From Agrostemma githago (taxonomy: Eukaryota > Streptophyta > Magnoliopsida > Caryophyllales > Caryophyllaceae), in assembly GCA_958450325.1 (NCBI GenBank), contig OY288243.1:1526586-1590585 (forward strand): DNA of 64,000 nucleotides, written 5' to 3'. Positions within the stretch are counted from its first letter, which is position 1; the number at the start of each line of letters is the position of its first letter. Shown here in pieces: positions 12,317 through 28,460 of this stretch. The notes under the pieces were generated by a model. It was not told the origin of the DNA. It did not search any database and saw nothing but the letters and a program-made list of their open reading frames with translations. A program made the position numbers and the translations under genes.

Positions 12317-12830
12317 TTACTTTCTTGACTTCTAAAAAAAAAAACTAAGATTTACCCAGATTACTACTCAAAATTTCAGCAAAACCCAGATGAAAGAATC
12401 AATCAAAAACAATCAAAGTTCCTCTCTTTTTCCAAAAATTTGTATCAAATCACCCTTTTTTTCTGTAAAATTGTTATAAGATCAAACAAATTTAGGGTAA
12501 ATGAATCAAAATTCAAAGATAAAAATTGGGGATTTGGGGAATTACACAAACCCTATGAAAACAAAACAAAACAAAATCAAAGAAGTTTTTTTCTTTTTTT
12601 TTTTTGATAAAAGAGAAGATCAAAAGAGTATAATTGAGAAAGGAGGAAATATACTTTTTTTTGTTTTTGTTTTTTTTTCAAGAAGAAAGAAATGGGTAAA
12701 AGAGAGAGATAGTGAGATTGATGAAGGGTTGAAGATCAAACTGAAGCACTTTTTTTTTGCTTTATATGAACACCCTTGCAACCAGGAAAGGAAACAACGA
12801 TGACAAGTTCAATCTCAGTTTTATATTATT
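12317..12830. promoter_or_regulatory. Upstream region of the STRAP-like gene
   Basis: About 500 bases upstream of the minus-strand start. They have poly-pyrimidine/poly-purine tracts typical of plant 5' UTRs and promoters (on the minus strand, CT-rich runs near 12560-12720). No single element is certain. Confidence 0.35.
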
Positions 12831-12831
12831 A

Positions 12832-13625
12832 ATCGCAAATTTGAAAAAGACGGTCTCTCAATAATGCTTACGGTCTTATGAAAAATGGGTTAAAGCCGTT
12901 CTAAATATTTTTTTTTGTAAATTTTTGTGATACCGTCTCGTACAAAAAAAAAAAAAAAAAAAAAAGATACCATAAATAATCGTCTCATTAAAAAATTAGT
13001 GATTAATTTTAAGTAATTACTAGTTCAGTAAAAAATAACGCTTACGGTCTTATGAAAAATGGGTTAAAGCCGTTCTAATTATTATTTTTTGTGATACCGA
13101 TATTAGAGGGAAAAAAAAAAAGATACCATAAATAATCGTCTCATTAAAAAATTAGTGATTAATTTTAAAGTAATTACTAGTTCAGTATAAGCGCAAATTT
13201 GGAAGAAACGGTAGCTCAATAACGTTTACGGCTTTATGGAAAATGGGTTAAAGCCGTAACTAATTATTTTTTTTGTAAATTTTTGTGATATGGTCTCATA
13301 CAAGCTTAATATTAGAGAAAAAAATACTATAAATAATTGTCTCATTAAAAAATTAGTGATTAATTTTAAGTAATTATTAGTTCAATATAAGCGCAAATTT
13401 GGAAGAAACGGTAGATCAATAACGTTTAAGGTCTTACGTAAAATGGGTTAAAGCCGTAAGTAATTACGAGTATTTTTTCGTAAATTTTTGTGATACGGTC
13501 TCGTAAAAACTTAATATTAGAGAAAAAAAACATCATAAATAAATTTATTACAAAATCATCTTATTAGAAAATTAGTGATTGATTTTAAGTAATTACTCCG
13601 TATTATAGTTCAATATAAGACGGTC
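12832..13625. repeat. Tandem array of a ~160-200-base unit
   Basis: Four units begin near 12832, 13028, 13190 and 13389. They share 'cttatgaaaaatgggttaaa', 'gccgt(t/a)', 'tttttgtgataccg' and 'aaaaaattagtgattaattt'. The second unit is shortened. It sits directly upstream of the STRAP promoter. No coding potential is seen. Confidence 0.8.
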
Positions 13626-13639
13626 TCTCAAAAAATTTA

Positions 13640-14768
13640 TACAGTACATTTTATTATTATGGTGACTTGATGTTACAATGCAATTTTTATTTGGTATAAG
13701 AACCTATCAAGCTATCATGAGAAAATGTTGATTTCATCAAACATTTATATTAGGGTTTTTAGTCGCATGCTCGTTTTCTTGGATCTAGCATGTAGTATCA
13801 GAATTTATAGAATATGTTCTTTATGGTTTTGGAATATGAAATTGCACATAATATAAATTTTCGATATAGACTCGATGTAATACATGCACGGTATATATAC
13901 AAGAACTTAGATCGTACTCCGTCCTAAAGAGGTCGAAAGGACTTGTGTTGGTTTGTGAGATCAATACAATATGAGGCTTGGGCCTCGGTGAGTCGGTGTT
14001 ACATGGTAAAAAATTGAGGTCTAAGACCATACTGGACCGGTTTGGACTGAACGAAACTAAATTCAATTGAGCAGATGGGTGCCAACTTAAGCCAAGAGTA
14101 CCTACCATCTAGGCCCGACCCATGATCACCTCTATTTTTCATATTCATATAGTACCGTTTATTGTCTTTGACTATGTTTCACGCACATTTTCAACTAACT
14201 TATTTGATCAAAAATTCGGCTCTCTAAGATTACGAAAACACAAATTCTTTGGAGAGATGGTATCTCAATAACTTATTAAGAGACCACTCTTCAGTACCAC
14301 TCTATGTCAAAAAGTGTACCATCTTCATATTTGTATACTCTTTTATGTTAATCGTAACTATTTCTATTGGGTTTGGTACCACTGTTATTTCAATTTGTAC
14401 TTAGTCTCTCAATAAAGTTAATGAGAGACCGTCTCTCAGGAGACCTACTCTTAGGAAAATCGTGTTAAACTTAAAAAAAGGATGATACTAAAATCGAAGT
14501 AAGGTGGTATCAGAAAAGCATGGACTAAAATGCACAACTTCACTTACAAGAGGGCATTCCATACATAATACTGGACCGAAAATACTCAGGTTGAACTTCG
14601 ACGAAGAAATGATCTGGATGAATAGAACGCATATCGGCCTAGTACAGTACCCACTATTAAGGCTTCACATGGACAAAGTTAGGTTCAGAACAAGCGAGAA
14701 AACATGCTAAAAACATGGTCAAATTAAAGGGTATAGCACGATAAGGGTGGAGAGTGTGTCCCCCCGCT
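13640..14768. other. Intergenic region without a recognisable gene
   Basis: DNA between the STRAP upstream repeat array and the RPT6 3' end. Two short open frames (13821-14108 -, 14504-14710 +) have no recognisable domain or splice context. A small inverted word 'gagagaccgtctctc' occurs near 14422. Confidence 0.5.
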
Positions 14769-19200
<4,432 letters not shown>

Positions 19201-19306
19201 AGCTTCCGATTTCTCTATCTCTCTTTCTCTCTCGTCGTGTTTCCCAAGTTTCAATCGATTTGGGGATTTTTCTTTTCTTTTTGGTGAAGAAAGTGATTGG
19301 ATTGGA

Positions 19307-19314
19307 TTTATATA
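19307..19314 (-). promoter_or_regulatory. TATA box of RPT6
   Basis: TATATAAA on the minus strand, about 107 bases before the RPT6 start codon. The interval between them is CT-rich leader sequence. The position and the absence of competing motifs support it. Confidence 0.6.
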
Positions 19315-19330
19315 CACGATTTTGGGCCAC

Positions 19331-19870
19331 TTCTAGGTCGGTCCGGTTTAGGAATTAGGAATCCGGTCCAAATATTTTTTTGACTGAAACTGACTGAACT
19401 TAAGTGAACTGAACTTAATTTAACTGAAGCTGACTGAATTATAGACACAAAATATGCCTCCTGGAGCTAAACTGAACTGAACTAGAACTGATTGAATATA
19501 AGTCCAAAAGAACAGGACATAACTTGGATTAACACAACGTATCCTGATTTGATCTGAATCTTTAAAAAAAGGTTGATGATAACATACTCGAAAATGACCC
19601 GGTGTGAGTAGACCTGGCGAAACGAGTACAGGTCGCGTCGAGTCACTTCGGGTTCGGGTCATTTTCGAATTCGTTATTTTCAGTTTTTTAGGGACATCGA
19701 CTCATTTTCTATAATAATAGTCAAATCAATTTCGGGTTAGCCCAGATCAATTCGGTTTACGGGTCAGTTCGGGTCAAATCAGTTTTGTCAGGTATAGGCG
19801 TTAGGGTGACCCCATGTTGACTAGATTCTTACAACCTAAAAATAATCCAAACTGAAGTGACCGATCCAAT
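19331..19870. other. Intergenic, no gene seen
   Basis: Repeats of 'actgaact' (19380-19500) and 'cgggtc(a)' words (19600-19790), which are common in plant intergenic repeats. No coding signal. Confidence 0.5.
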
Positions 19871-19873
19871 ATA

Positions 19874-20161
19874 CTCCCTCCGTCTTGGTGAATTATTTGC
19901 CTATTCCATATTGAGGCGTCTCAATGAATTGTTTGCCTTTCTATTTTAGGAATGTTTTTTATACTCCCTCCGTCCCAATGAATTGTTTGTTTATTCCATA
20001 TTGGGGCGTCTCAATGAATTGTTTGTCTTTCTATTTTAGGAATGTTTTTTATATGCAATTTGACCCTTTTAATGAGTTTTGCTCCACAGGTCGCTTCCTC
20101 ATTGGATCTCTTACCCTTGATGCCAAAAGGAAAGACAAACAATTCATTAGAACGGAGGGAA
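19874..20161. mobile_element. Stowaway-like MITE with duplicated 5' end
   Basis: The TIR CTCCCTCCGT starts at 19874 and again at 19964, each preceded by TA. The opposite end reads 'caattcattagaacggagggaa' followed by TA at 20162. The sub-terminal 'caatgaattgtttg' pairs with 'aaacaattcattag'. The first 90 bases are tandemly duplicated (19874-19963 and 19964-20053) with few differences. Confidence 0.75.
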
Positions 20162-20184
20162 TACTCTGTACAGTATATAAGATC

Positions 20185-20643
20185 CTATACCGTGCAATTG
20201 AAAAAAGTTATTTTCGACATGAATCTCATAAATAACCATTTGGGAGACATCTTTAAGATCATATACTGCGTGGTCATCAATCCAAAGGTCTCAAAAAGTT
20301 CAGGCCTATGAAACATCGATCTTGTGGGTGTTGTATGACTTGAGACTATGGCTTCGAGAAGATGCGGGCAAACGTGGGAATGCAACCATCGATAATAGTG
20401 TTCATTTGCTTCTTCAACTCGTCCAAAATCATCTTCATGTTGCTCGACACCAGAAGGAAATCTATATCTATATACGAAGAGTCTCGTTTGAGCGTCAAGA
20501 GGCATGAAAATAAACGATCCATAATCACCAATTGTCAGAATTACCTTGTGAAGAAGGACACGGGATTCTAGCGTTACATCCTCCAGCAAAGACGCATTCA
20601 AAGCTTCAAGACGGCCTTGCTGATAGTGACCCTGGAAACGCAT
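20185..20643 (-). other. Possible unidentified exons
   Basis: On the minus strand a short exon-like block (about 20658-20547) has a TTTTGCAG acceptor and a clean CACAAG/GTAATTC donor. It reads GRLEALNASLLEDVTLESR. A further block after a TATATAG acceptor (about 20467-20350) reads MKMILDELKKQMNTIIDGC and then stops. Both are amphipathic and helix-like, but I recognise no family. They could be terminal exons of a gene, alternative 3' exons of the Agenet gene upstream, or a pseudogene fragment. Confidence 0.3.
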
Positions 20644-21123
20644 TCAAGTCTTCTGCAAAATGCATTGACATATAGACAGTAATGTAAAAAGGCACAGGTT
20701 CTCAGTGCAGTAGAAATGCAGGTACGTGAAGATCCGAAAATAACATCACGAGAATAGGATCAGTACCGATCAAGGAAAAGAGATACAAATGAATTCATCG
20801 TCGTTACAGTAATACAGTAACAATTTCATGGCGACAACGAATACAGTAGTACCTGAATGGCTCCTGAGAAGCTATTTCAAGATGACCCGCGATGCAAACT
20901 GTGTAGAAAATTGCATTACTGAATGACCGACTGTTTTACAGTAAAAACCGCAATCAATTTAATCATACTGCAAACAAACAATAGATGGATTCGACATTCT
21001 GAAACATACATTACTCTATCATAATGTCAAGTACAATGCAGAAAAACCAAAATGGAAAAATTAAGAAAACGGTACACGAGGAGCAATAACTAAAAGACCC
21101 GACTTGCATTGGTTGCATGCTTC

Positions 21124-22253
21124 TTACAGTTGCAAAGATGAAACCAAGCTCCGTATCTCCACCAAATGCTCATCAGTCGATATATGCAGTGAATCCCGAA
21201 GGTTTGTCAGTAACAGTTCCTGTTCCCAACTTAAGGGACCTGATTCATATAACGCCTCTAAGGTACATCGATAAGCATGCAACTCTAACCTATGAATCTC
21301 GTTTACCAATACTTCTTTTTCCTCAGATCTCAAACAAGACTCGGCGTCACTGGACTGACTCTCATTATCTGAAGAGTTCCTGTAACAAACACTACAGCTA
21401 GCAACAGACGACAACACACTAACATCGTCTGTTATTTTCATTTCCTCCCTCTCTTTAATTGTTTCCAAATCGATTAAAGAAGCAGCGTTTTTGTTTTCTA
21501 CCTTGTTCCCCAATTTCATCTTTTTCTGAGAGGGAGTTGCATGTGATTCAACCAGCGTCCGCTTCAAGAATATCAACGACATTGCTTGAGATCCCAAAGC
21601 AACGTTGCTGGCATTCCGAGTGCATTCATTACCACAGTTTTTCCTTCCGCTCACAAAAGTAACCAGTTTTCTTCGTTGATGATTGTTTCGAGATGAAGGA
21701 ATCCTGAACTTTAGGTCTTCGTATTTATCACAAGCCTACACATAAAACAACAAAAACACGATCAAAGTTCATACCTTTCGAATCTCAATTGACAGCATCT
21801 CAACTGACAGCAAGTGAAATAGTAGTAAGAGGGTTTCGAAGTTTATACCTTTCGAATCACAATCCATTCACCATCTTGCCAGCAAAGTCTCGGCCGTACA
21901 TCATACTTATTCGCTCTAAACTCAACATCCGATCCAAACAACCTAACAACAACACAATCATGTCCCGACACATTCAAAACTGTCGCCATTTTCCAAGAAC
22001 AGTTATGCAGCACCTCCACGACATCACCAGGTACAAATTCATGCAGTACATTATTCACTGGTGGAGGACACGGTCTAATCGCTTTACGTGACACTTTCTC
22101 AACCGTTGGTTTCCCAAATACCTCAGTATTGCCTTCATATCCAACAGTATAATGCCGACTGTTTCTACTAATTACCTCAGCGCAGCGCCATGACCCTGAT
22201 GGCCAATCCTTCAGGGTTAGAACCTCGACTTTGGTACCCTTTTTGAATTTCAT
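21124..22253 (-). CDS. Agenet/Tudor-like and ENT-domain protein
   Basis: Predicted nuclear chromatin-reader-like protein of 338 residues. Exons are 22253-21849 and 21735-21124 (minus), with AAAG/GTAT and GTAG/GCTT borders in phase 0. Residues 1-60 and about 70-135 look like two Agenet (Tudor-type) modules, with motifs KGTKVEVLTLKDWPSGSWR and PGDVVEVLHNCSWKMATV. The middle is polar and serine-rich. Residues about 265-335 are an ENT (EMSY N-terminal) domain: NEIHRLELHAYRCTLEALYE and LSWEQELLLTNLRDSL. It is close to the plant Tudor-like protein At5g20030, from memory. A 5' UTR intron is likely: an acceptor TTTTTTCAG lies 16 bases before the start codon, and a possible donor ACAAG/GTATTTT lies near 23189. 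Confidence 0.85.
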
Positions 22254-22269
22254 TATATTTGCCTGTTTC

Positions 22270-23190
22270 TGAAAAAAATATTGACAGTTGAGCAGAAAAT
22301 CGAGATAATGGACTAGTTGAGATCGGATTGTATGCAGAAACTAAAGTAGAACAGATAAACCGGAATTAGATTCAAAACTCGGAATCAGAATATGGGATTA
22401 GATTGTGTTTCACTTTAAATCAAAAGATGAAATGCAGAAATGAAGTCCTTTAAACATATAAACATGTGCAAAATAACAAAGAATAGATTCGAAACTCGGA
22501 ATCAGAATACTGTAATGATCAAGAATTCAAGAGATGAAATTCCCCCAACTTGACTCGAAACCAGAAAAAGTGGGGGGAAATAGTTCATATGAGACGGTTT
22601 TACATGTGAGACGAATCCATTAATCCATCAAATCATTAAAAATCAAATCTTTTAGTGATCAAATCAAAACCCCAAATGGGCAAAGTTGCTAACTTTCATG
22701 AAATCTGGTTTTAAATGATGGTACTGTTTCAATATAATATTCATCACATATATTGCACAAACGGGGCAATCATTAAAAACCGAACTAACAATTAAATTTG
22801 TCTAATTACAACATGAACTAACAATCAAGAACAGAACTTTCCCATGAAATAATCATATCATCAAAATCCCAGAAAATAATTATATTATAGTAGTGATTAT
22901 AAGCAGTAAATCACACAACCAATTAATCAAATTTGTCAAATTACAAGATGAACTAACAATCAAGGAAAGAACTTTCCCATGAAATAATAGCTAATAATAC
23001 AAAATTAAATAACAAAATATATATAGTAAAACACTACAAATATAATCAAATTACCAATAATAATAATAAGAAGAAGAAGAAAAAAAATGCAATTAATTAC
23101 ACAATTGAGATTTATTACTAACTGCAAAAGTGCTTCAAATTCAAAGCAAAAGAAAACCCAAAGAAAAGAAAGAATTAATGAGAAAATACC
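22270..23190 (-). other. Probable 5' UTR intron of the Agenet gene
   Basis: A+T-rich stretch bounded on the minus strand by a donor near 23189 and an acceptor near 22270. It contains two similar blocks around 22785-22860 and 22918-22990 ('caagatgaactaacaatcaa'). Inferred only from splice consensus. Confidence 0.5.
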
Positions 23191-23447
23191 TTGTTCTTCT
23201 AGACAACAAAGATGAAGCTTTTTAATATTTTTATTACTCTATATTTATGTTTATGTTCAATTATGTTTTGTTATGTTATGTTTAATTATGTTTAATGTTG
23301 TTGTTATTATTGAGTTGGGTTTTTGAGGAAATTGGAATGAAAATATCAAAAATTGATATAATAAATAAAACTAAAAATGTGTGAATTTATGCATTAAAAT
23401 GTTTTTTTTATAGTTGCTTTTGAGTTGGAGTATGCAATATATTTAGA

Positions 23448-23775
23448 GGAAAAAAAATTATTTTCTTTGATACAATCGTAATACTGTTCAATAATTTTTG
23501 TTCTATTTTATTAAAATATTTCGCAAAAATATTAATGAAATAGGTGAAAATAATGAATGTAGAGGAAAAAAATTATTTTCTTTAATATAATCGTAATATT
23601 GTTCACTATTTTTTAGGTCTATTTCATTAAAATAATTCTCATAAATATTCATGAAATAGACGAAAAATAATCTATTTCATTGAAATAATTCTCATAAATA
23701 TTCATGAAATAGACGAAAAATAATCTATTTCATAAATAAAATAATTTTCTTAAATATTCATTAAATGGACGAAAA
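23448..23775. repeat. A+T-rich nested tandem repeat
   Basis: Two copies of a ~110-base unit start near 23448 and 23561 ('aggaaaaaaattattttctt'). They run into three shorter ~54-base units built on 'aaataattctcataaatatt' and 'catgaaatagacgaaaaata' (about 23625-23775). Confidence 0.75.
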
Positions 23776-25107
23776 ATAATGAACGGAAGCAGTATGATAT
23801 AATAAGCCAAGTTGCCAACAACCTTAGAATAGCTTGTTGAAGTGGGCAAAAAATTGTTAAAAGAGAAGTAATATTTTGATTTTGGTCTACTCCAACTACT
23901 AATACACCTAAACAATTCTTGCTTTTTTAATTTAATTTTTTAATAAAAGTCTAAAAAAAGATAATTAAGTAATTGGTGGACGATCTATAATCTCGGTCTT
24001 GTCGATTTAATTATTATCTTGATAGTTGAAGAAATAAGAATATTATTTGGTACGAGTATTTTTTATAGATTGGGTGTGAGTTAGTATTATTTTTTAAGAT
24101 TTAATATAAATTATTTCAATAAATAATTAGTTCTATTGTTTACATTTGAGAATTGAATAATGATTATTATATAAAATAAAAGATTAAACGATATTCTACA
24201 ATTTTCTCCCCTCAATTTATGATATCTAAATAAATCTATATTTAAAATAGTGTATCACTCAATAGTTATTTTGAATATCTACAATATTATTTTAGTGTTC
24301 ATAATTTATTTGACGATGATGTTATAAATCTTTACGATAACTACCCATCTATGATTTATGAGTAAATAAAATGGCTAAATGCCTAAATCACATAAAGAAT
24401 AAAGAACAACCTTAAGGGGGAAAAAAATTAGTAGTGTAAAATTGATATGATTTTTATCCATAATTTAGATTTTTTTGGTATAAGATTAATATTGATTGGT
24501 CGAATTTCAATAGAAAAGTGGTGGGTCGGAATCAAATTTTGGATTTTTTTTTGAGTAAAGATCAATATCATTAATAATAAGTCATACGACATCTACAAAC
24601 GATGTCAAATTGAACTGAATACAAATTTGCAAAAAATAAATAAATAACACCTCTGAAACGAACACCTCTGAAACAAAGATCACTATTAGAATAAAGCGCT
24701 TCTGCATAACCTTCTATATATATAGCTGTTTATTGACACAGTCTTTCGCGAATGAATCTATATATCTGATGAAATTGTCTCCAAAATGATAAACTTTCTC
24801 TATTTTGACAAATAGTAGACCGAGATCTGACCTCAATTGTATCACTGTACGTAGAAATTTCATTGCTCTCATGATCTTGGACACACTTCTTGAAATCTAA
24901 GCCCTATACTAATGTAAAAGACTGAAACTTCGAATTAAAGGACAAAAACCTTGAAATAAAGGACGAAAAAACAACTCTTATAGAAGAGAGACTTTCATTA
25001 ATTCTCAATACTTGATAATCAAATTTGGAATTATTATTCACAATATTTTCATTTTAACTATTAAATTAAAACATCTTCGTAAGTACAATCTCGAGTCTTG
25101 AATTATA

Positions 25108-25305
25108 CTCCTAATGTTCCATTTGATTGTTTGCATTTATTTTTTCACACTTGGCAATGCGCGTTTTCTTTTGACTAGACAATTTAAACTAAGATCCCAC
25201 GTGACTATGTTTTATCTTATATATTAGAAATTACATTGACGATTTCAATCACTTATAAATAGTGCCAAAAACGTAAATGCAAACAATCAAATAGAACGGA
25301 GAAAG
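25108..25305. mobile_element. Stowaway-like MITE
   Basis: 198-base element flanked by TA. Its left end 'ctcctaatgttccatttgat' pairs with the complement of the right end 'atcaaatagaacggagaaag'. The paired region extends through 'tgtttgcattt'. No coding capacity. Confidence 0.7.
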
Positions 25306-25319
25306 TATGAAATATTATT

Positions 25320-25590
25320 CCCTCCGTCTACAATTAGAGGATTATACAACCAGTTGTACATAGCTCTATGTACAACTGGTTTTAAGATTTTGAGCTTTAT
25401 CACAAAGATTTCGAGTTTTGTTGTAAACTTTCTGAGCTTGTCGATTTAAATCACATCAATGTTTAAGCTCAAAAACTTACAACTCAGCTCAGAAACTTTT
25501 ATAAGTTCAATAAACATACACAAAAGCTCAAAAACTTTGCTTTGGTTGTACAATGTTATTCATTGTACAACCAGGTGTATAATCCTATTT
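25320..25590. mobile_element. MITE-like inverted repeat
   Basis: 'ggattatacaaccagttgta' near 25349 pairs with 'tacaaccaggtgtataatcc' ending near 25588. Both outer sides carry 'ccctccgtct'. An inner perfect palindrome 'ccagttgtacatagctctat' continues into 'gtacaactgg' near 25360-25380. Confidence 0.6.
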
Positions 25591-26815
25591 TCCCTCCGTC
25601 TCAGTCAATACTCAATAGTTTACTCTTTTCTTTGTTCGGTATATCGGTTAATAGTTTACAGAGTCGATTTTTGCGATGAATATAAACACCAACTGTTTTT
25701 GGCAACTTGAAGTAGAAGGTGGGGGTGATGGTGGAGAGCATGGGTTGATCAAAAGACAAGAAGTTTGACGTATAGAAAAGATAATGGATGGTTAGCTTGT
25801 TACAATAGAACCGTTTAAGTATCATTAACAACTTTATTTAAGCTAAGATTGGTACCCAATACAAGGCACGTTTACTATTTCCACCTTCACAATTTTTGTC
25901 AAATTCTCGTTTGTCACGAAAATAAATGTTGCCTCAAGTTCATGACCGAAAAGTTTTTGGACATTTCCTTCGTAGATGGAGGATGTATTTGACCCGTTTT
26001 AACGTTATGATAGTCTGACGGATATGTCTAAGCACTATAGGGCACTTGCTTTTCAGTATGAGATGATTTGTGAAAATAATATCGTCGAACAGATTTGAGA
26101 GGATCTTGTTTTAAAAGTTACTTCAGATAATAGATTTTTTTTTTGTTTTGTTTCGTAGAAGGTTATGTATCTAAATCGAACCTCTAATACTACGTAGTAT
26201 TTTTCTTGACAATGTTCGAGAATAAAAATAATTGTTTTGGGTTGAAATCAAAATAATTATCAAAGTGGTGTCGAGGTGGTAATATCACACGTGAATACGT
26301 GATTAGGGCAGAGCATGAATCAGATATCCAATCCAAAGTGTCAGATCAGATTGGATATCTAAACTATATGATCTGATCCAAATGTTTCGAAAATCAATAT
26401 TAGAAAATTCAAATATCCTTATCCGATCCAAATGTTTCAATATCAAATCTTAATCTGATCGAATGCGAATGTCAATCAGATATCCATATTCTGGAATTCA
26501 TTTGAACGATTATGTTTGAAATTATATTACGATGAACTCATTTTGTATATATATTTAATCTGACGTATATCTTATTACAGTACGATTTGTCCAAGTCAAC
26601 TGATATATATCTTATTCAATCATGATTCATGACAGTAATGAGCATAAATTAAAGAATCAGAATATCAGATTTCCTTATTATTGGATCAAATTAATTAATT
26701 AATTAATCACAGTTTATGTTGTCATAAACCTGGCAACACCTACCAACCTTGCTTACGCTCTCAAAATACTCAAATTCTCATGTAAGACGGTTTCACAATC
26801 GTTCAGGAGGTGGTC

Positions 26816-28126
26816 ATGGTCATGGTCATGGACGACAAGAGTCCCGAGACTAAGTTCAGACTAATCACAATCTCACTGCTTACAGTCATGATCGTCATCG
26901 TGGTAGTCTTCGTCGTCCTACTGAACCCCTCATGGATTTTCTTCACTATCCTCGGAGTTGTCGTGGTCGGGAGCTTCGTGGTTTTGGCCTGGTTCTTCAC
27001 CCGGTATCAGAAATGGTCGAGCGAAAGGACGACGACAACAGGGGATCGGGATGGCAGAGGAATAGGATCGAGGGTTTTGACGAAGTATAAGTACAAAGAC
27101 ATGACGTCAGCGACCGACAACTTCAGCCTCGTCGTAGGTCAAGGTGGGTCCGGGACCGTGTACAAAGGTGTGCTTGTAGACGGGACACGTGTCGCTGTGA
27201 AACGACTGGAGGGTCGAGAAAGTGGAGAACGGGCTTTCCGGGCTGAAATGGCCGCGATTGGGTGGGCCCACCACAGGAACTTGGTCCGGTTGTACGGGTA
27301 CTGTGTGGTCCCACGAGGTCCGAGGTTTCTTGTGTACGAGTTTATAGCTAACGGGTCGTTGGACCGTTGGATCTTCCCTCGAAAAAACCATGAAAATGAT
27401 GGTTGTTGTTGGTTGTCATGGAGGTTAAGGTACAGGGTTTCGATTGATGTCGCCAGGGCTTTGTTCTACCTCCACAACGACTGTCAATCGAGGATTCTAC
27501 ACCTCGATGTCAAGCCAGAGAACATTCTCCTCGACGAGAATTTTGTAGCTGTTGTGTCGGACTTTGGGTTGGCGAAACTCATGGGGAAAGCTGAACGAAT
27601 GGTGGTGTCGAGGGTTCGTGGGACTCGAGCCTACTTAGCTCCTGAATGGATCTTCGACCATGGAGTTACATTTAAATCCGATGTTTATAGCTACGGTCTG
27701 GTTCTCCTCGAGATCATAGGAGGCCGAAGAAATAATAGTCAAAATCTGAATAATGTCGTCGGTCCAGATGACTATTTCCCTAAAATTGTTTTCGACAAAA
27801 TGAAGGCAGGAAAACTCATGGAAATCGTCGACAAAAGGGTGTTACTTGAAGACGGAAACAATAATGTTAATGTGGATGAAGACGAGGTGAGGAGACTGGT
27901 TTATATCGCGCTGTGGTGCATTCAGGAGAAAGTGATACTGAGGCCGAATATGGGTCAAGTGGTTGATATGCTTCAATGTCATTTGCCTGTAACTGAACCT
28001 CCTGAATGCAACCTGTTTTTCCTGAATACAGAGAAAGAGCAGCAGGGTTGTCATAATAATGGCATTAAGGCTACTTTACTGCAGCTTTCGAAATCCACTG
28101 ATATAACTTCGTCTGCAGACGTTTGA
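26816..28126 (+). CDS. Receptor-like protein kinase, At5g20050 type, copy 1
   Basis: 436-residue membrane-anchored Ser/Thr kinase without an extracellular ligand domain. Two hydrophobic segments lie at about residues 16-58. The kinase domain starts near residue 95: glycine loop GQGGSG, Lys129 in VAVKR, HLDVKPEN with Asp231, DFG at 249-251, and an APEW motif. The catalytic loop reads HLD where most kinases have HRD, so this is a non-RD kinase, as I recall for its Arabidopsis relative. The first ATG is at 26816; upstream in-frame codons are GTG/GTC. The start lies in a GGTCAT hexamer repeat that supplies ATGs at 26816, 26822 and 26828. It is intronless and tandem with 28461-29828. Confidence 0.9.
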   Translation: MVMVMDDKSPETKFRLITISLLTVMIVIVVVFVVLLNPSWIFFTILGVVVVGSFVVLAWFFTRYQKWSSERTTTTGDRDGRGIGSRVLTKYKYKDMTSATDNFSLVVGQGGSGTVYKGVLVDGTRVAVKRLEGRESGERAFRAEMAAIGWAHHRNLVRLYGYCVVPRGPRFLVYEFIANGSLDRWIFPRKNHENDGCCWLSWRLRYRVSIDVARALFYLHNDCQSRILHLDVKPENILLDENFVAVVSDFGLAKLMGKAERMVVSRVRGTRAYLAPEWIFDHGVTFKSDVYSYGLVLLEIIGGRRNNSQNLNNVVGPDDYFPKIVFDKMKAGKLMEIVDKRVLLEDGNNNVNVDEDEVRRLVYIALWCIQEKVILRPNMGQVVDMLQCHLPVTEPPECNLFFLNTEKEQQGCHNNGIKATLLQLSKSTDITSSADV

Positions 28127-28460
28127 GCTCAGTTCGTAGACTGTTTTGTACATGTAACGCGAAATTATATTAGTCGTGATTTGTAAATTTTATCCGTCAT
28201 CTTAAGGTTTTTGGTTGGGATGGTTTATATAAGAGACAACGTGACAAAAGGTCGAGACTTGGTCATCTGTCAACTGTCTTTTAAGTTATTCAAGAAACAG
28301 ATTAATTATTGAAAGTGGGATTTGATTAAGTTTAATTAACTCATTGAAGAGATGTGATCAAAGAAGTTTTACCAAGTATATCATTAGACTAAACCAACTG
28401 AAAGTCATCATTGGGTTACAGACAACAAATTGATCAAAAACTCGGTGTAAGAGGTCAAAG

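Larger units (their letters stand above)
23220..26815. other. Gene-poor intergenic region
   Basis: 3.6 kb of very A+T-rich DNA between the Agenet gene promoter and the first receptor-like kinase. Apart from the tandem repeat at 23448-23775 and two MITE-like elements (25108-25305 and about 25320-25590), I see no gene. Around 26300-26480 the word 'cagatatccaatcc/ggatatct' recurs in both orientations. Confidence 0.6.

Noticed and set aside
11667..13625. Tandem repeats considered as a CRISPR-like array
   Set aside because: Units are long, adjacent, A+T-rich and without unique spacers, and the genome is that of a plant.
13821..14710. Frames at 13821-14108 and 14504-14710 considered as small genes
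   Set aside because: No recognisable domain, no conserved context and unremarkable length for random A+T-rich DNA.
26803..27000. Minus-strand Thr/Met-rich frame over the kinase start
   Set aside because: Antisense to the hydrophobic N-terminus of the kinase; a shadow of its repeat codons.
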